This document shows, piece after piece, positions 50,945 through 61,997 of a stretch of DNA of 64,000 nt. The DNA comes from Solenopsis invicta (lineage: Eukaryota > Arthropoda > Insecta > Hymenoptera > Formicidae). The stretch covers positions 19,152,501 through 19,216,500 of the forward strand of contig NC_052668.1 in the NCBI RefSeq assembly GCF_016802725.1, read 5' to 3'. The first letter of the stretch is position 1. Each line of letters begins with the position of its first letter. The notes beneath the pieces are model-generated. The model was not told the origin of the DNA and did not search any database. It saw nothing but the letters and a program-made list of their open reading frames with translations. The position numbers and the translations under genes were made by a program.

Positions 50945-53264
50945 GTGTATCCTGTGAGCCCTGTGGCAGGGCCCGGCGCGGCACGATCCGTATGGGAACT
51001 AAGCCCAGATCCCGACATGGTCGGGCATCTATCGAACAATCCTATATCCGGCCACCAGAACCATGGTTCCAGCAAGGACACGCGGCAGAGGCATCGTCCT
51101 GACGATAACATCTACGCGGATGAGGCTACCACTGGCCAGAGCCCCACCAATGAGACCAAACAGATCTTTGAACTGCTCAGGGCCAGGTGAGATTTCGCAG
51201 AGAGGATAAACTTGCGTAAAACTGAAAGAAACAAATATAATAGAAAGAGCTCTTATTTGGATGACTCTTGAAAAGGCGGAAAGAACGCAAAGAGATGTTC
51301 ATGTTGCAGCGAAATCGAGGCGGTCGAGGAACTGGTCGAGAAGAATGGGCTGAGCGTGCTTAGCGCGAGAGATGAATGGGGATATACACCTGCTCATTGG
51401 GCTGCTTTGGACGGCAATGTTGAAGTTAGTCTCGAGAGACTCATTGTGATCAAAACTGTCAATTTTTAAAATTATTATTAAAAGGATCTAGAAGACATAA
51501 AGCGTCTCTTTCGTACAGGTCATGAGATATTTGATAGAACGGAGCGGACCCGTCGATCTACCATGCCTCGGCACACAAGGACCCAGGCCAATACACTGGG
51601 CTTGTAGGAAAGGTCACAGTGCGATAGTACAATTATTATTAAAGGTACGTAGAAAGAAAAAGCAAGAATTTCTTACGTCTATCTCGCAGTATCTTCATTT
51701 CGTCGTGTTTCTCTTTTTCAGGCCGGGGTCGCGGTCAACACGGCTGACTTTAAGGGCCTAACGCCTCTGATGACTGCCTGCATGTTCGGTAAATTCGCGA
51801 CGGCCGCTTTCTTGTTAGGATCCGGAGCGCAAGGACATTTGACGGACATAAATGGCGATACCGCCTTACATTGGGCTGCGTATAAAGGGCATGCTGAATT
51901 GATCAAGTTGCTGATGTACAGCGGAGTGGATCTGCAAAAGCCCGATTACTTTGGCTCGACGCCGCTCCATTTGGCCTGTCTGTCCGGCAATATCAGCTGT
52001 GTTCGAATTCTCTGTGAAAAGAGCAAGATCGAGCTTGAGCCGCGCGACAAAAACGGCAAGACACCGCTTCAGCTGGCTAAAAGTCATCGCCACTCTGAGA
52101 TCGTGCGCATCCTGCAGGCGGAACACAAGCGCCGTGCCAGATGGATACCGCCCATCAACGAGTTATGGTTTGTGCTTGCCTTTTCTAAGAGAAAAAAATA
52201 AAATCTTTTGCGATCAAATTTGAAAAATCTGTGTGTTTCAAGGGCGCTACTGTTTGGCGGAGCGGGCAATAGTAAAGGACCACTGCTGTTGTTCATGATA
52301 TCCGTCCTGCTGTGGGGCTATCCGATGTACCTGTTAAAATGTATTCCGTTAACATGGAACCTTTTGCGAGGCAGTCATTATTGCTTCATTTACTGGAATA
52401 TCCTCATGTGGATTTCGTGGATCGTGGCTAACAGAAGAGACCCCGGTTACGTACCGCAAAACAGCGATGCCTATTACAGGGCGATAAAACAGGTTTGTGA
52501 TCAATATCTGTAAAACAATCGTAGCATTATTATTATTATTATACTCGTTTCGTTGTTTCAGATTCCGTACTTTGACAAATGGAAGAAGCGAAATATCCTA
52601 CTGTCACGATTGTGTCACAGCTGCAGATGCTTCAGACCTCTCCGTGCTAAACACTGTAGAATTTGCAACAGATGCGTTACATATTTCGATCACCATTGTC
52701 CATTTATATATAATTGCGTTGGCCTACGGAATAGGTACGGGTTGACACAAGTTGAATTTACATACGTGCGTACTTTGATACAGTATAACGTAATCTTTTG
52801 ATTCTTCCTCCCGTTTGATTTCAGAATGTGGTTCTTCCTGTTCGTTATGTGCGTGGCGATAAATTGCTCTTTCACGTTATATTTCGCGTGTTACTGCATC
52901 GCAATTGAGGGAATTCAACTCTTGTATGTTTTGGGTGTATTGGAGGCACTTGTCTTTTGCGGACTCGGCTGGATTCTAACGTGTACCTCGGTAGATACAA
53001 CACATTTACAATTATCGTCACATTTTTAACAAACTTTCTATCGTTGTTTTTCTTCAACAGGTCTTACACGCATGTATGAATTTGACTACCAACGAGATGT
53101 TTAATTATAAGAGATACTCGTATTTAAGGGACAAAAAGGGCAAATATTTGAATCCTTTCAGTCGAGGACCCATGCTTAACCTTATTGAATTTTTCCTCTG
53201 TCCGCCAGATCATCAGACAAACGATCTTCAGCATTATCATATTCTTTCGGAAGATATCATATAA
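50945..53264 (+). CDS. Ankyrin-repeat DHHC palmitoyltransferase (HIP14/Patsas-like)
   Basis: Membrane S-acyltransferase that attaches palmitate to cysteines of target proteins, usually at the Golgi. Exons 50945-51186, 51310-51424, 51519-51644, 51722-52167, 52243-52492, 52562-52734, 52825-52990 and 53061-53264 keep phase and give 573 codons plus stop. The ankyrin block (about residues 85-270) includes GYTPAHWAALDGN, RPIHWACRKGH, DTALHWAAYKGH and STPLHLACLSGN. Two hydrophobic segments lie in exon 5 and two in exon 7. The zinc/DHHC domain in exon 6 has all its Cys/His; catalytic DHHC is 436-439 (numbering from 50,945). The TTNE motif (family TTxE) follows at 515-518. The start is unresolved: 50,945 follows an acceptor and reads GTG, so either an upstream exon supplies ATG or Met at 51,017 is used. 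The Patsas assignment is a family-level inference. Confidence 0.88.
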
Positions 53265-54006
53265 GATTTGGGATGTACGGATCTCTGAATATCTATCTCA
53301 CGCACTGTCTCACACGAAAAAACGTCAAGCGCGATCACTGCATGTACAATAATACATTATTTTTTCAAGTTACATGTACATTTTTGCACATAAAGAATAT
53401 TATTACCACTTACTAAAGATTTTCATATTTCATAGTTTATATCGCGCGATATTTTGCTGCCAGGGCACAATCTTGCAAAAATGTAGTTGAAAATTTTATA
53501 AGTTAATATTTCAATAAATACTTTGTAAAATTGAGTTTTACAGTTTATTAAATATATTATAGTCTACTCACATAGGAATTAATATAAAATACTGATAGCA
53601 CAATAGAGATAAAATCTTAATGTATAAAATATATTACGACATAATGGTTATATTATCAAATGCTTATAAAGTTAATTAAATTACCGTAAAAAGATCGTCA
53701 ACTTGATTATAATGATTTCTTCTACCTATACGATTTCTGGATAAATAATTTCTTTAAAAATATATAAAAACTGCGTACATATATAAAATTTAAAATGTTT
53801 CTTTGGTTAAATATACTGCTGTTCTCTACATCATTAAAATATGTAATAAAAAATTACGATCCAGAGAGAATAATCTCAATCTATATCATAAAAATATGAG
53901 AAAAATTAAAAACAAATATAAAAATTAATATTTACGAATAAAGATCAATGACTTAATATGCCTATAAAAAATTAATACATATAATAGATGGACACAACTT
54001 ACAATT
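53265..54006. other. Convergent 3' intergenic region
   Basis: AT-rich sequence between the stops of the plus-strand palmitoyltransferase and the minus-strand ELMO gene. It includes AATAAA-type signals on the plus strand (for example near 53,513) and should hold both 3' UTRs. No ORF. Confidence 0.6.
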
Positions 54007-57000
54007 TTACTTTAACTCATAGCAAAAATCATAATTTGGAGGTGGTTCGGGAATCGCTGGTGGATCTTGCGGAATATCGATCCCTTCAGCGTCTAAAAGT
54101 CTTAATTTAATATCCATAGATAGTAAAGTCTCCAAGTCATTTTCAGCTTCTTTACTAGTCATTCGATTTCCTGAAAAAAAAGAGAAAAGCAAGTAAACAT
54201 TTATTCACGTGTTATTACTATATGTATATTATAAATGTAAACAGAATTCGCGACGCACCAAGTAAAGCATTAATGCCGTCAGTCCAATAGTCAAAAACTT
54301 GTTCGTCGGGAGCAACGAAATCGAGACTAGATACTTCAACGGAGTCCAAGGCCAAGGAAAACGCCAACTGATGCGTAGTTTTTCGTCTCTGCAAATCTTT
54401 CATATGCGGACAATCCCTGCCGGTTAGCAAACCTCGAATCTCGACTACCGCTAATTTTGTAGGAAGTTCGTCTATCGTTGGCATTGATTTCTCGTCGCAG
54501 TCTCCGTAATGGAAGACTTTATGATTTGGAGATAATCGAACGTACCAAAATTTATCTTTGATTCGCTAAAATATCAAGATTTTTATTAGAAATTTCATAA
54601 TTCGTATGTAACTATCTTATTTCAAAATAGCACATACTTGTCCCCTGGCACTGTATTTCATGAATCTGGTACCCTGCACTAAAAATCCTAATCGTTGCTG
54701 CTGAATTAGCTCTAAGATTTCAGGAGTAATCTGTTCTCTGAGTTCAACAATGGGTCTCGCATGACTTTCCCATTCCTCACGATTTGTCCTCTCTTGTTGC
54801 CAGAGATTAGTGATTGTCGAATAGGGCAACTGTTGCAACTTGTTTTTAAACTTATCCAGTCCTGTAGGTTTGCACTGAAGCGCCCTAGTAATCTGTTCAC
54901 GTACAACAGAAAAGACTTTAACAAAGTCTTCCGTAGTCGCTCTCATTTCCTTCCACGTCTTATTTAACAGAACTATGCAGACACAGTAAAATTCTTCAAA
55001 GGGATGATCGTGCGTAAAGAACATTGGGTGATAAGATTGACCCTGTTCACTAGGAGCTTCGCCAATGCGCAACACCTAATTAAAACATTCATCCACATTT
55101 TTATACATATCACATGCATATTAAACGCATAATTTAAAGCTTTCGCAAATTTATCTCACCTCGCAAAGCAATTTAACGAGTTCTACACTTGTTCTGCCGA
55201 AAGGACATTCATGCTCATCCGCTCTGCACGAGTTTTCGAGAACAACCTTCGTGTAAGCTTCCGTGTGATTACGCGCGAAGTATACCATGCAGTCCAACGC
55301 AAGCATCCCTGGTGGCGTCTCGGTAAAATCAAGAGCAGGATTGATGTCGTACTTGAAACCCAATTTCTTGTAATCTTTAGCAAAAAGTCCCTGTTTGCGA
55401 GCGGTTACGTCTCCGCTATTCGCACCTTCCGTATCGAAAGCAATTTTTCGAAGTTCTTTAATTTTGTCGTGTGCGTCTTGATCCTGGGGATCCATCTTCA
55501 TCATCATTCGTTGCTCCAGAAGACTCAGCATTAGCGTCTGCAGTACATAGAGTTGATGCGCCATTTCCGCTCCAACCTGTGAAAGATATTTTTAGAATCG
55601 ATAAAAGCCTATTAATTGGCCAAAAATAACTCTACTCTAATACAAAATCACAGATATACCAAAGAAAATAAAATTTCTGTTATGGTTTGATATTTGAGAA
55701 TGTTTGTCGAAATAAAGTTCAATCCAAAACAAATAATTGTTTTGATGATCAACCGTTATGTATCAAACTGTTATGTAAACAAATCACCATCTTAATTTAT
55801 AAACTTTCACAGGTTGTTTTAATTCCTTTTTTAAAATTAACTATTGTTCATAAACATAAAAAAGTAAATGTAAATATGCTAAAAAATTTTTACAAGCATA
55901 TTTAATTATACCTGTCCAGTTGATTGTATGACATTTGTCAAGAACACATTCCTGACTTGTTTAGATTGTAGTGTAGCAGAAACCGCTCGTCTTTTATTCA
56001 AATCAGCCTTCAGAAACAGTGCGTTTATTAAAGCTATCGCGTTTTGTTGAATTTGAGCATTCATGCACTGCAAATGCATTACAAGATTGGGAAAAGTGAC
56101 TTCTTTCTCCACTTGTCCATATTTTCCTGTTGAATTCAAGACTATGTTCTCTAAAATGCTCAAAGAAGCCTCCACTATACTGGTGTCCTGAGTTATCGAT
56201 TGATTATTCACATAGCTCGCCACTTTATTGATAAAGGGCGTTTCCAGTATATCCCATGAAACAATTCCATGATCCATCAATTCCACAAATGACTGAAGAG
56301 AATACGCAAGCGTGTTTCCTTTATATTTTCCACCTTCCACCTGGATAAGGCAATTGTTATGTAGAAAATATGATATAAAATGATCAACACACAAATCATA
56401 TATTACATTCTTGTATGATTTTTATACCTGTGAAATAATTAATGCCAATCCTTTCTTGTTTATAAATTCCAACGCAAAGGTCATGTCTATGCTGAGAGTG
56501 CTCAGCTTCTGCAGAGCCGCTACCTTCTCCTCCGCCGTCCCATTGTTGAGTTTAGCCAAAATATCGCTCGCCGTTTTTGACGGTGAAAATTCCAATCTGA
56601 GAATACTACCATTTTTCACCTCGTTTCTATTCTTCTCTGTGATATAATTTTGATTGTTGTTTTCCGAAAATTGCAAAGAGTATGACTCTGCATCAGACAA
56701 ACCCCATCCATTGCACAATTCCTAATCAAATTAAAATAGAATACATTGATTATTGCTACAAACTATTACTTTTTTTTAATCTTCTTATACAGGACATAAT
56801 TAAAATTCAACAACATAACTGGAAAAAATAATTTCTGATTCTGGGAAATAAGTCAAAAGCAGAGTGACATTTCTTCAATCCATATCAGACACATTGATAT
56901 CGATAATTGTGAATTGAAAAGATTACAATTAGACAAATTAGATAATTTTAGTTTTAATCAGCTTCATTCTCGGTCGAATCTTCTAATCTTCATTGTGTAG

Positions 57001-57258
57001 CCTGACACGAGCTTTGTAGAACGTTTTGTTTCCAAGAAAGACTTTGAGAAAATTGTAGGATCAATTTAGATTCTTTATAACTACTGAATTACCGAGATAT
57101 CACACGAGAGTCACAAGAATACAGTAGCGCAATAAAATTGATTGTACCTGAATAATTCCGGCCAAAGGTTGCTTCTGATTGAACTCGATAAGCTGCGGGA
57201 CCTGATCGGTCATTTGAACGGCGATTTTCACGATATTGGAATCCTTCTGGACCGGCAT
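54007..57258 (-). CDS. Ced-12: ELMO / Ced-12 engulfment and cell-motility protein, complete
   Basis: Cytoplasmic scaffold that binds DOCK-family exchange factors to activate Rac in phagocytosis and cell migration. Exons 57258-57148, 56721-56428, 56340-55912, 55576-55160, 55075-54638, 54565-54259 and 54170-54007 sum to 2,160 nt (719 aa; the family is about 720-730), with all GT-AG junctions in phase. Exon 1 begins MPVQKDSNIVKIAVQ. The N-terminal ELM/armadillo-like region includes NYITEKNRNEVKNGSILRL and FVELMDHGIVSWD. The central ELMO domain includes MAHQLYVLQTLML, YKKLGFKYDINPALDFTETP, ECPFGRTSVELVKLLCE and FFTHDHPFEEFYC. A PH domain begins in exon 6 (KDKFWYVRLSPNHKVFHYGD) and includes GRDCPHMKD and YWTDGINALLG. 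The end is Pro-rich (PPAIPEPPPNYD), as in the family's SH3-binding tail. Nothing is truncated. Confidence 0.96.
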
Positions 57259-58424
57259 TTTGATTGCCTGCGTGTACATAAACGACGGAAGAACGAAATC
57301 CGTACGGCGAGATGCTCCGTATACGCCGGTCCAGTTTGTTTACAATCCGTTAGCGAGCTTTGACGTCTCCGCCTGTCTCCGCCGCTGTCATAGCGATTGA
57401 TAGCGATTCTCGACAGCGGCGATAGTGATGTTAGTTGATGTGAGTGTGAATGATGCAGTTGCACCGGTCACGTGACCGCAAGGTTAGAGCAGGCGAGCCC
57501 GCTTCCGCTCGTCACCGGAAACGACGTGGGGGGATACGACAGGACCGCCAATTAAATCCAATTCAACTCTCGCATCTCCTACATTATCATTCCGAAGTAA
57601 ATCAACTTGAAGCTACGATATTGTACTCACTGTATTGCACAATATATAATTTTCCAGTAGAAACACGCAGTGTACTTAACACAGGGAATTATTTCATCTT
57701 TGTTATTTATCAATGTTAATAACATCTTGGGAGATCTTTTAATAAAATTCTGATGAGACGTCGATGAACTTGACGTTTCATTAAATTTCAATGAATATGC
57801 GATAAACTTTTAATTATATTTGGCTAAAAGGATTATTTTCTGCGTTAAAAAATTGCTGATTTGATACTAATTTTTTTGTATGCAGAAATAATTCACTATA
57901 ACATGTCTCTGCTGGAAAACGTCCATTATAATTATTAATTGCAATATACAATATTAAATTTATATAATTTACATACAATATTTTTTCCTGGCGCTTTAAC
58001 ATGCAAATCCTCTAATACGTTTCTCCTTAATACAGTTAAACTTCATAATGCGCGCATCGGTCCACGAAGTTGTAATCAAAATCTCATTTTCTCAAGACGG
58101 GAGAATAAAGTAGGACGACAGAGTGTTTTTCTTCACGGCGGAATAAGGCGATTGAAAGCAGGGAGGACGGAGGGCAGCCGTAATGAAGAGCAATTTGCCG
58201 TAAGTAAAACAATGCGTAGGTTTCGATTAAAGGTGTGTCCTTCTGTCGTCCTAAGAAAACATGAGGAACGGCGCAAATGCGGATGAACGGTCAATCGGTC
58301 TTCGGTACAGAGATAAAAACTCTCGTTTGCCTCACGATAGGATTAATTCTTCTTCGTAGGGCCGATGGTGCGGAATCACCGTTTGTGAGACTCTGCAAGT
58401 GAGCTGAAAAAGCATCTACGAAAT
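57259..58424. promoter_or_regulatory. Divergent upstream region between ELMO and the ACE-like gene
   Basis: About 1.17 kb separates the two start codons, which point away from each other. The 57.26-57.56 kb part is GC-richer and holds the probable ELMO 5' UTR/promoter; the middle is AT-rich. No ORF with recognisable content. Shared regulation is possible but not shown by the sequence. Confidence 0.45.
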
Positions 58425-61400
58425 ATGTTTTTCCTTCACCTTGCAGTATGCATTGTTCTGCATATCAGCATCGTCGCCTCGAAAAGTAAAGTGACTGAAA
58501 CTTTAATTAATCAAACTGTGAGATAACAAGTTATAAACGTTCTGGTAACTTTAATCGAAAGATTAAAATAATTGAGAATTACCTGAGATAATCTCGATTG
58601 TTTTAATAATAAATAAATAAATCATCAATTATAAACCAATTAACTACAACAATTATATTTGATAATGATTTATTTATTGATTTATTATTTATTTATTATA
58701 GCAGAAGAAATTGATTATGGAACGTCGATGACGATCAATCAGATGGATAATACATTTGAATTGCTAAATCAAGCGATCGCCGAAATGGAATGGCAAACCC
58801 TCGCAAACCATTCCATCGTATCACCAGAAATGTATATGGACTTTGTTCGTCTGAAGCTGAAGTTAAAGAATGGATGGTGCGTAAAATTGATGGACCTTCA
58901 AAATGATAGTATATTAGTGGATAAAAAATTAGTGCACTTTTTGTGTAAAGGTCCAAGATATACTGATGAAATAGCAAGGTATGGTATAATGTTTGATAAT
59001 CTTAGAAATATTTTAATAAAACTTTCATGAAATTTCATAAAAAATTCATTAATTTTAATACATTATTAATTGACTGTCATTATGGAGTTTATGCGCTTTC
59101 TCATTGACTTTATTAAAATTCAATAAAATTTTCTTATTCTTTCAAATAGTGTTTACAATTTTTCGTTAATGTTTCGTTACATTATCATTAAAATATCTGT
59201 TTTTCATTAAACGTAGAAAATAATCTTTCCAACAAAATATAACCAAAATTTTGTTGTGTATTTATTAATAGATTCATCAAATGTTATAAAACATTCATAG
59301 AAATTTCATCAAAATTTCAATAAAATTTTTCTACCAAAAAATCAAAGTTGAACATTCTTTAAATTTTAATCAATTTTCATCCTTTTTTACAGGAAGATCG
59401 CTGTTATCAACGAATTGTTGTCATCCGCATATAACTCAGCACGAATTTGCAAAGTTAAAGATCACATACAGAGATGTTACAACGATGAATTAGACATGGG
59501 AAAGTTAATGGCAACTTCAAGGTGCATTGCAATATTTAAATTGCTGAATATATTTCGAATATTAAATTAAAATTACGACTCCCAAAATTTGCGAGGAATA
59601 CAAGAGAACATTTTTTTGTACATTTGTTTATTTAGAAACGAGAGAGAATTACGTTGGGCTTGGATCGCTTGGAGAAATCGCATGAGTCGCACAAGGGAAT
59701 TTTTCAGACAATTAGTGGATCTTCAAAATACTGCTGCGCGAAACAATGGTAGCAAAATGTAACATTTATTCTAAATTATTAATCAGAGAGAAAGAGGATT
59801 GAGCTTTTATTTTTAATAGTATTAATAGTAACTAAATTTTCTTGTATGAGGCTACACTGATATTGGAGAATACTGGAGAGAAGAGTATGAAATTCCAGAC
59901 TTGGAAAGAGTTTTTGACGAAATGTATCAACAAATCGAACCACTCTATCGTCTTCTTCACGCTGTCGTGAGATTTCGTCTCGCAAAATTATATCCCAACG
60001 TTGTTGATATGTTTCTGCCAATTCCCGCTCATTTATTAGGTAAAATTAATTTACAAAGATAATTAAGTAATGAAGGTAATGATTTCTTTCTCTTAGCGTT
60101 ATTCTCTTGTAGGTAACTTATGGTCACAAAGTTGGGAAGCATTAATCGACGTGGTGTTTACGAATTACACCACAGTTATGCCGAATCTAATGGACTCGAT
60201 GATACAGGAAAATTACAATGTGATAAAGATGATTAAAACTGCAGAAAATTTTTATACATCTCTCGGATTTCCACCGTTACCGTCAAAATTTTGGAAAAAC
60301 TCTATCTTTGAACAAAAAATTGATAGCGGCTCTAGCTGCCATGCAACTGCAATCAACATGTACAAAAAGGATGACTTTAGGTAACATATTTTTGTGAATT
60401 ATAATTTTAGAAATTATAGGAATAGATGTTATAAGCTCAGTTAAAATTAACTGTGCTTTTATTTTAGAATTTTTGCGTGTTTAGAAACACAGCCGCAAGA
60501 TTTCAATGTCATTTATCACGAAATTGGTCACGTACAGTATTATATGGCGTACCAGAATCAGCCATCATTTTTTAAGGTACTTAATCCGACCAATTTCGTT
60601 ATTACTATAAAAATTTAAATTAATAACTTATAAAATTAATTTAGTTATGTTAAAAATTATGTGAACAAAAAAATTAACTCATGTTAAGTTAAAAGTTATT
60701 AATTTTTTAACTTCTAACTTTTTATGTTCTTACTCAACCTTGTATGCATATCACTGATTCATTTACTATAAATTATAAATTCGAGCTGTTCTCTCCCTCT
60801 ATTGTTATTTTGACAACGCTAGCTTGCTATTTCTAACTTTATATAATGTAAAATATATTGTTATTTTCTTACATTCAGAACGGAATCAACAGTGCTTTTC
60901 ACGAGTCAATAGGAGATGCCGTTTCGTACGGTGCAGATTCTTCTCGATATGTGCGTCGTCTAGGATTAATACATAACGTGTTCACGACGTCCGGTAATTC
61001 GTCCAAGGCAGATTTGCGTGATTTACACGATTCACTGGAAATAGCTCTTCTACTTAGGCAGGCTTTACTCAAGATACCGCAATTGTCCAACGGACTGATA
61101 ATAGAGAAATGGAGATGGTCCGTTTTCTCCGGCAAGACAAAACCATCAACATACAATGCATTCTGGTGGGACTTGCATCGTCGATACATGGGTATTGTAC
61201 CGCCATCACCGAGATCCGAGAAGTTCTTTGATCCTGCGGCAAAATTTCATGTCGCATATAATATACCTTATGCTGGGTAAGTTCGAGCGATTCGACATGA
61301 AAGATATACAAACCAAACTGACAAATATTTTTACGTCAATAGGTATTTCCTGGGAAACTTTTTGCAAGTTCAGTTATTTCAAGGAATGTGCGAGGCATCC

Positions 61401-61847
61401 CTGAATCTGCCGCTCAGGTCCACGGCGTTTAACTTACCTCTTCACAAATGCGACATTTACGATTCGAAGGATGCGGGAAAGTTATTAAGGTTGGAGAAAG
61501 CTTTAACTACACGAATTCTTATAAAATAATAGCTTTAATTCTGGTTTCTCTTAAAAACAAGGAAAGAAAATAGTAAAAAAATAACTTTCCCGTCCAGTCC
61601 ATATAAATGCTTCGTTGCACGTTTGTGTAAAGAACGTGGAAGATGTACGAATGTATGTAAAAAAGTGATCTTGGCTTCCAGGTCGATCATGAAACTTGGA
61701 AGCAAAGCAAATTGGAGAAGAGCATTACACGCAATAACGGGGTATTCCGGGTATCGCGTGGAACCGCTCTTGACTTACTATGAGCCGGTCCGTGAATGGC
61801 TACAACGTGAAATCGAACGTCACGGAATTCCAGTTGGCTGGGATTGA
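58425..61847 (+). CDS. Secreted angiotensin-converting-enzyme-like peptidase (M2 family), complete
   Basis: Zinc dipeptidyl carboxypeptidase. Exons 58425-58485, 58702-58978, 59393-59521, 59636-59748, 59851-60039, 60113-60380, 60468-60576, 60879-61276, 61343-61489 and 61682-61847 total 1,857 nt (618 aa), the usual length of a single-domain insect ACE; all phases agree. The N-terminus MFFLHLAVCIVLHISIVAS is a signal peptide, and no C-terminal membrane anchor is seen. Zinc motif HEIGH (His363, Glu364, His367) is followed exactly 24 residues later by Glu391 (FHESIGD). Counterparts of the human testis-ACE residues His353/Ala354 (CHA, 333-334), Lys511/His513 (KFH, 504-506) and Tyr520/Tyr523 (513, 516) are present, so it should be catalytic. 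The chloride-binding Arg522 position is Gly515. Many introns are under 100 bp. It is divergent from ELMO and convergent with YEATS2. Confidence 0.94.
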
Positions 61848-61997
61848 AATGACTTTAAGTTATCTCGAATTTCTCCACATGGAAACTCGCGTCTATGTCT
61901 CGATTTTCTTTTACCGCGTTCAAGAATGTACCAATTATTTCGTTATATCCAGTGCGAAGAAGCGATCGTTTACTTGACTGTAATTGCTCGCGTGTCG

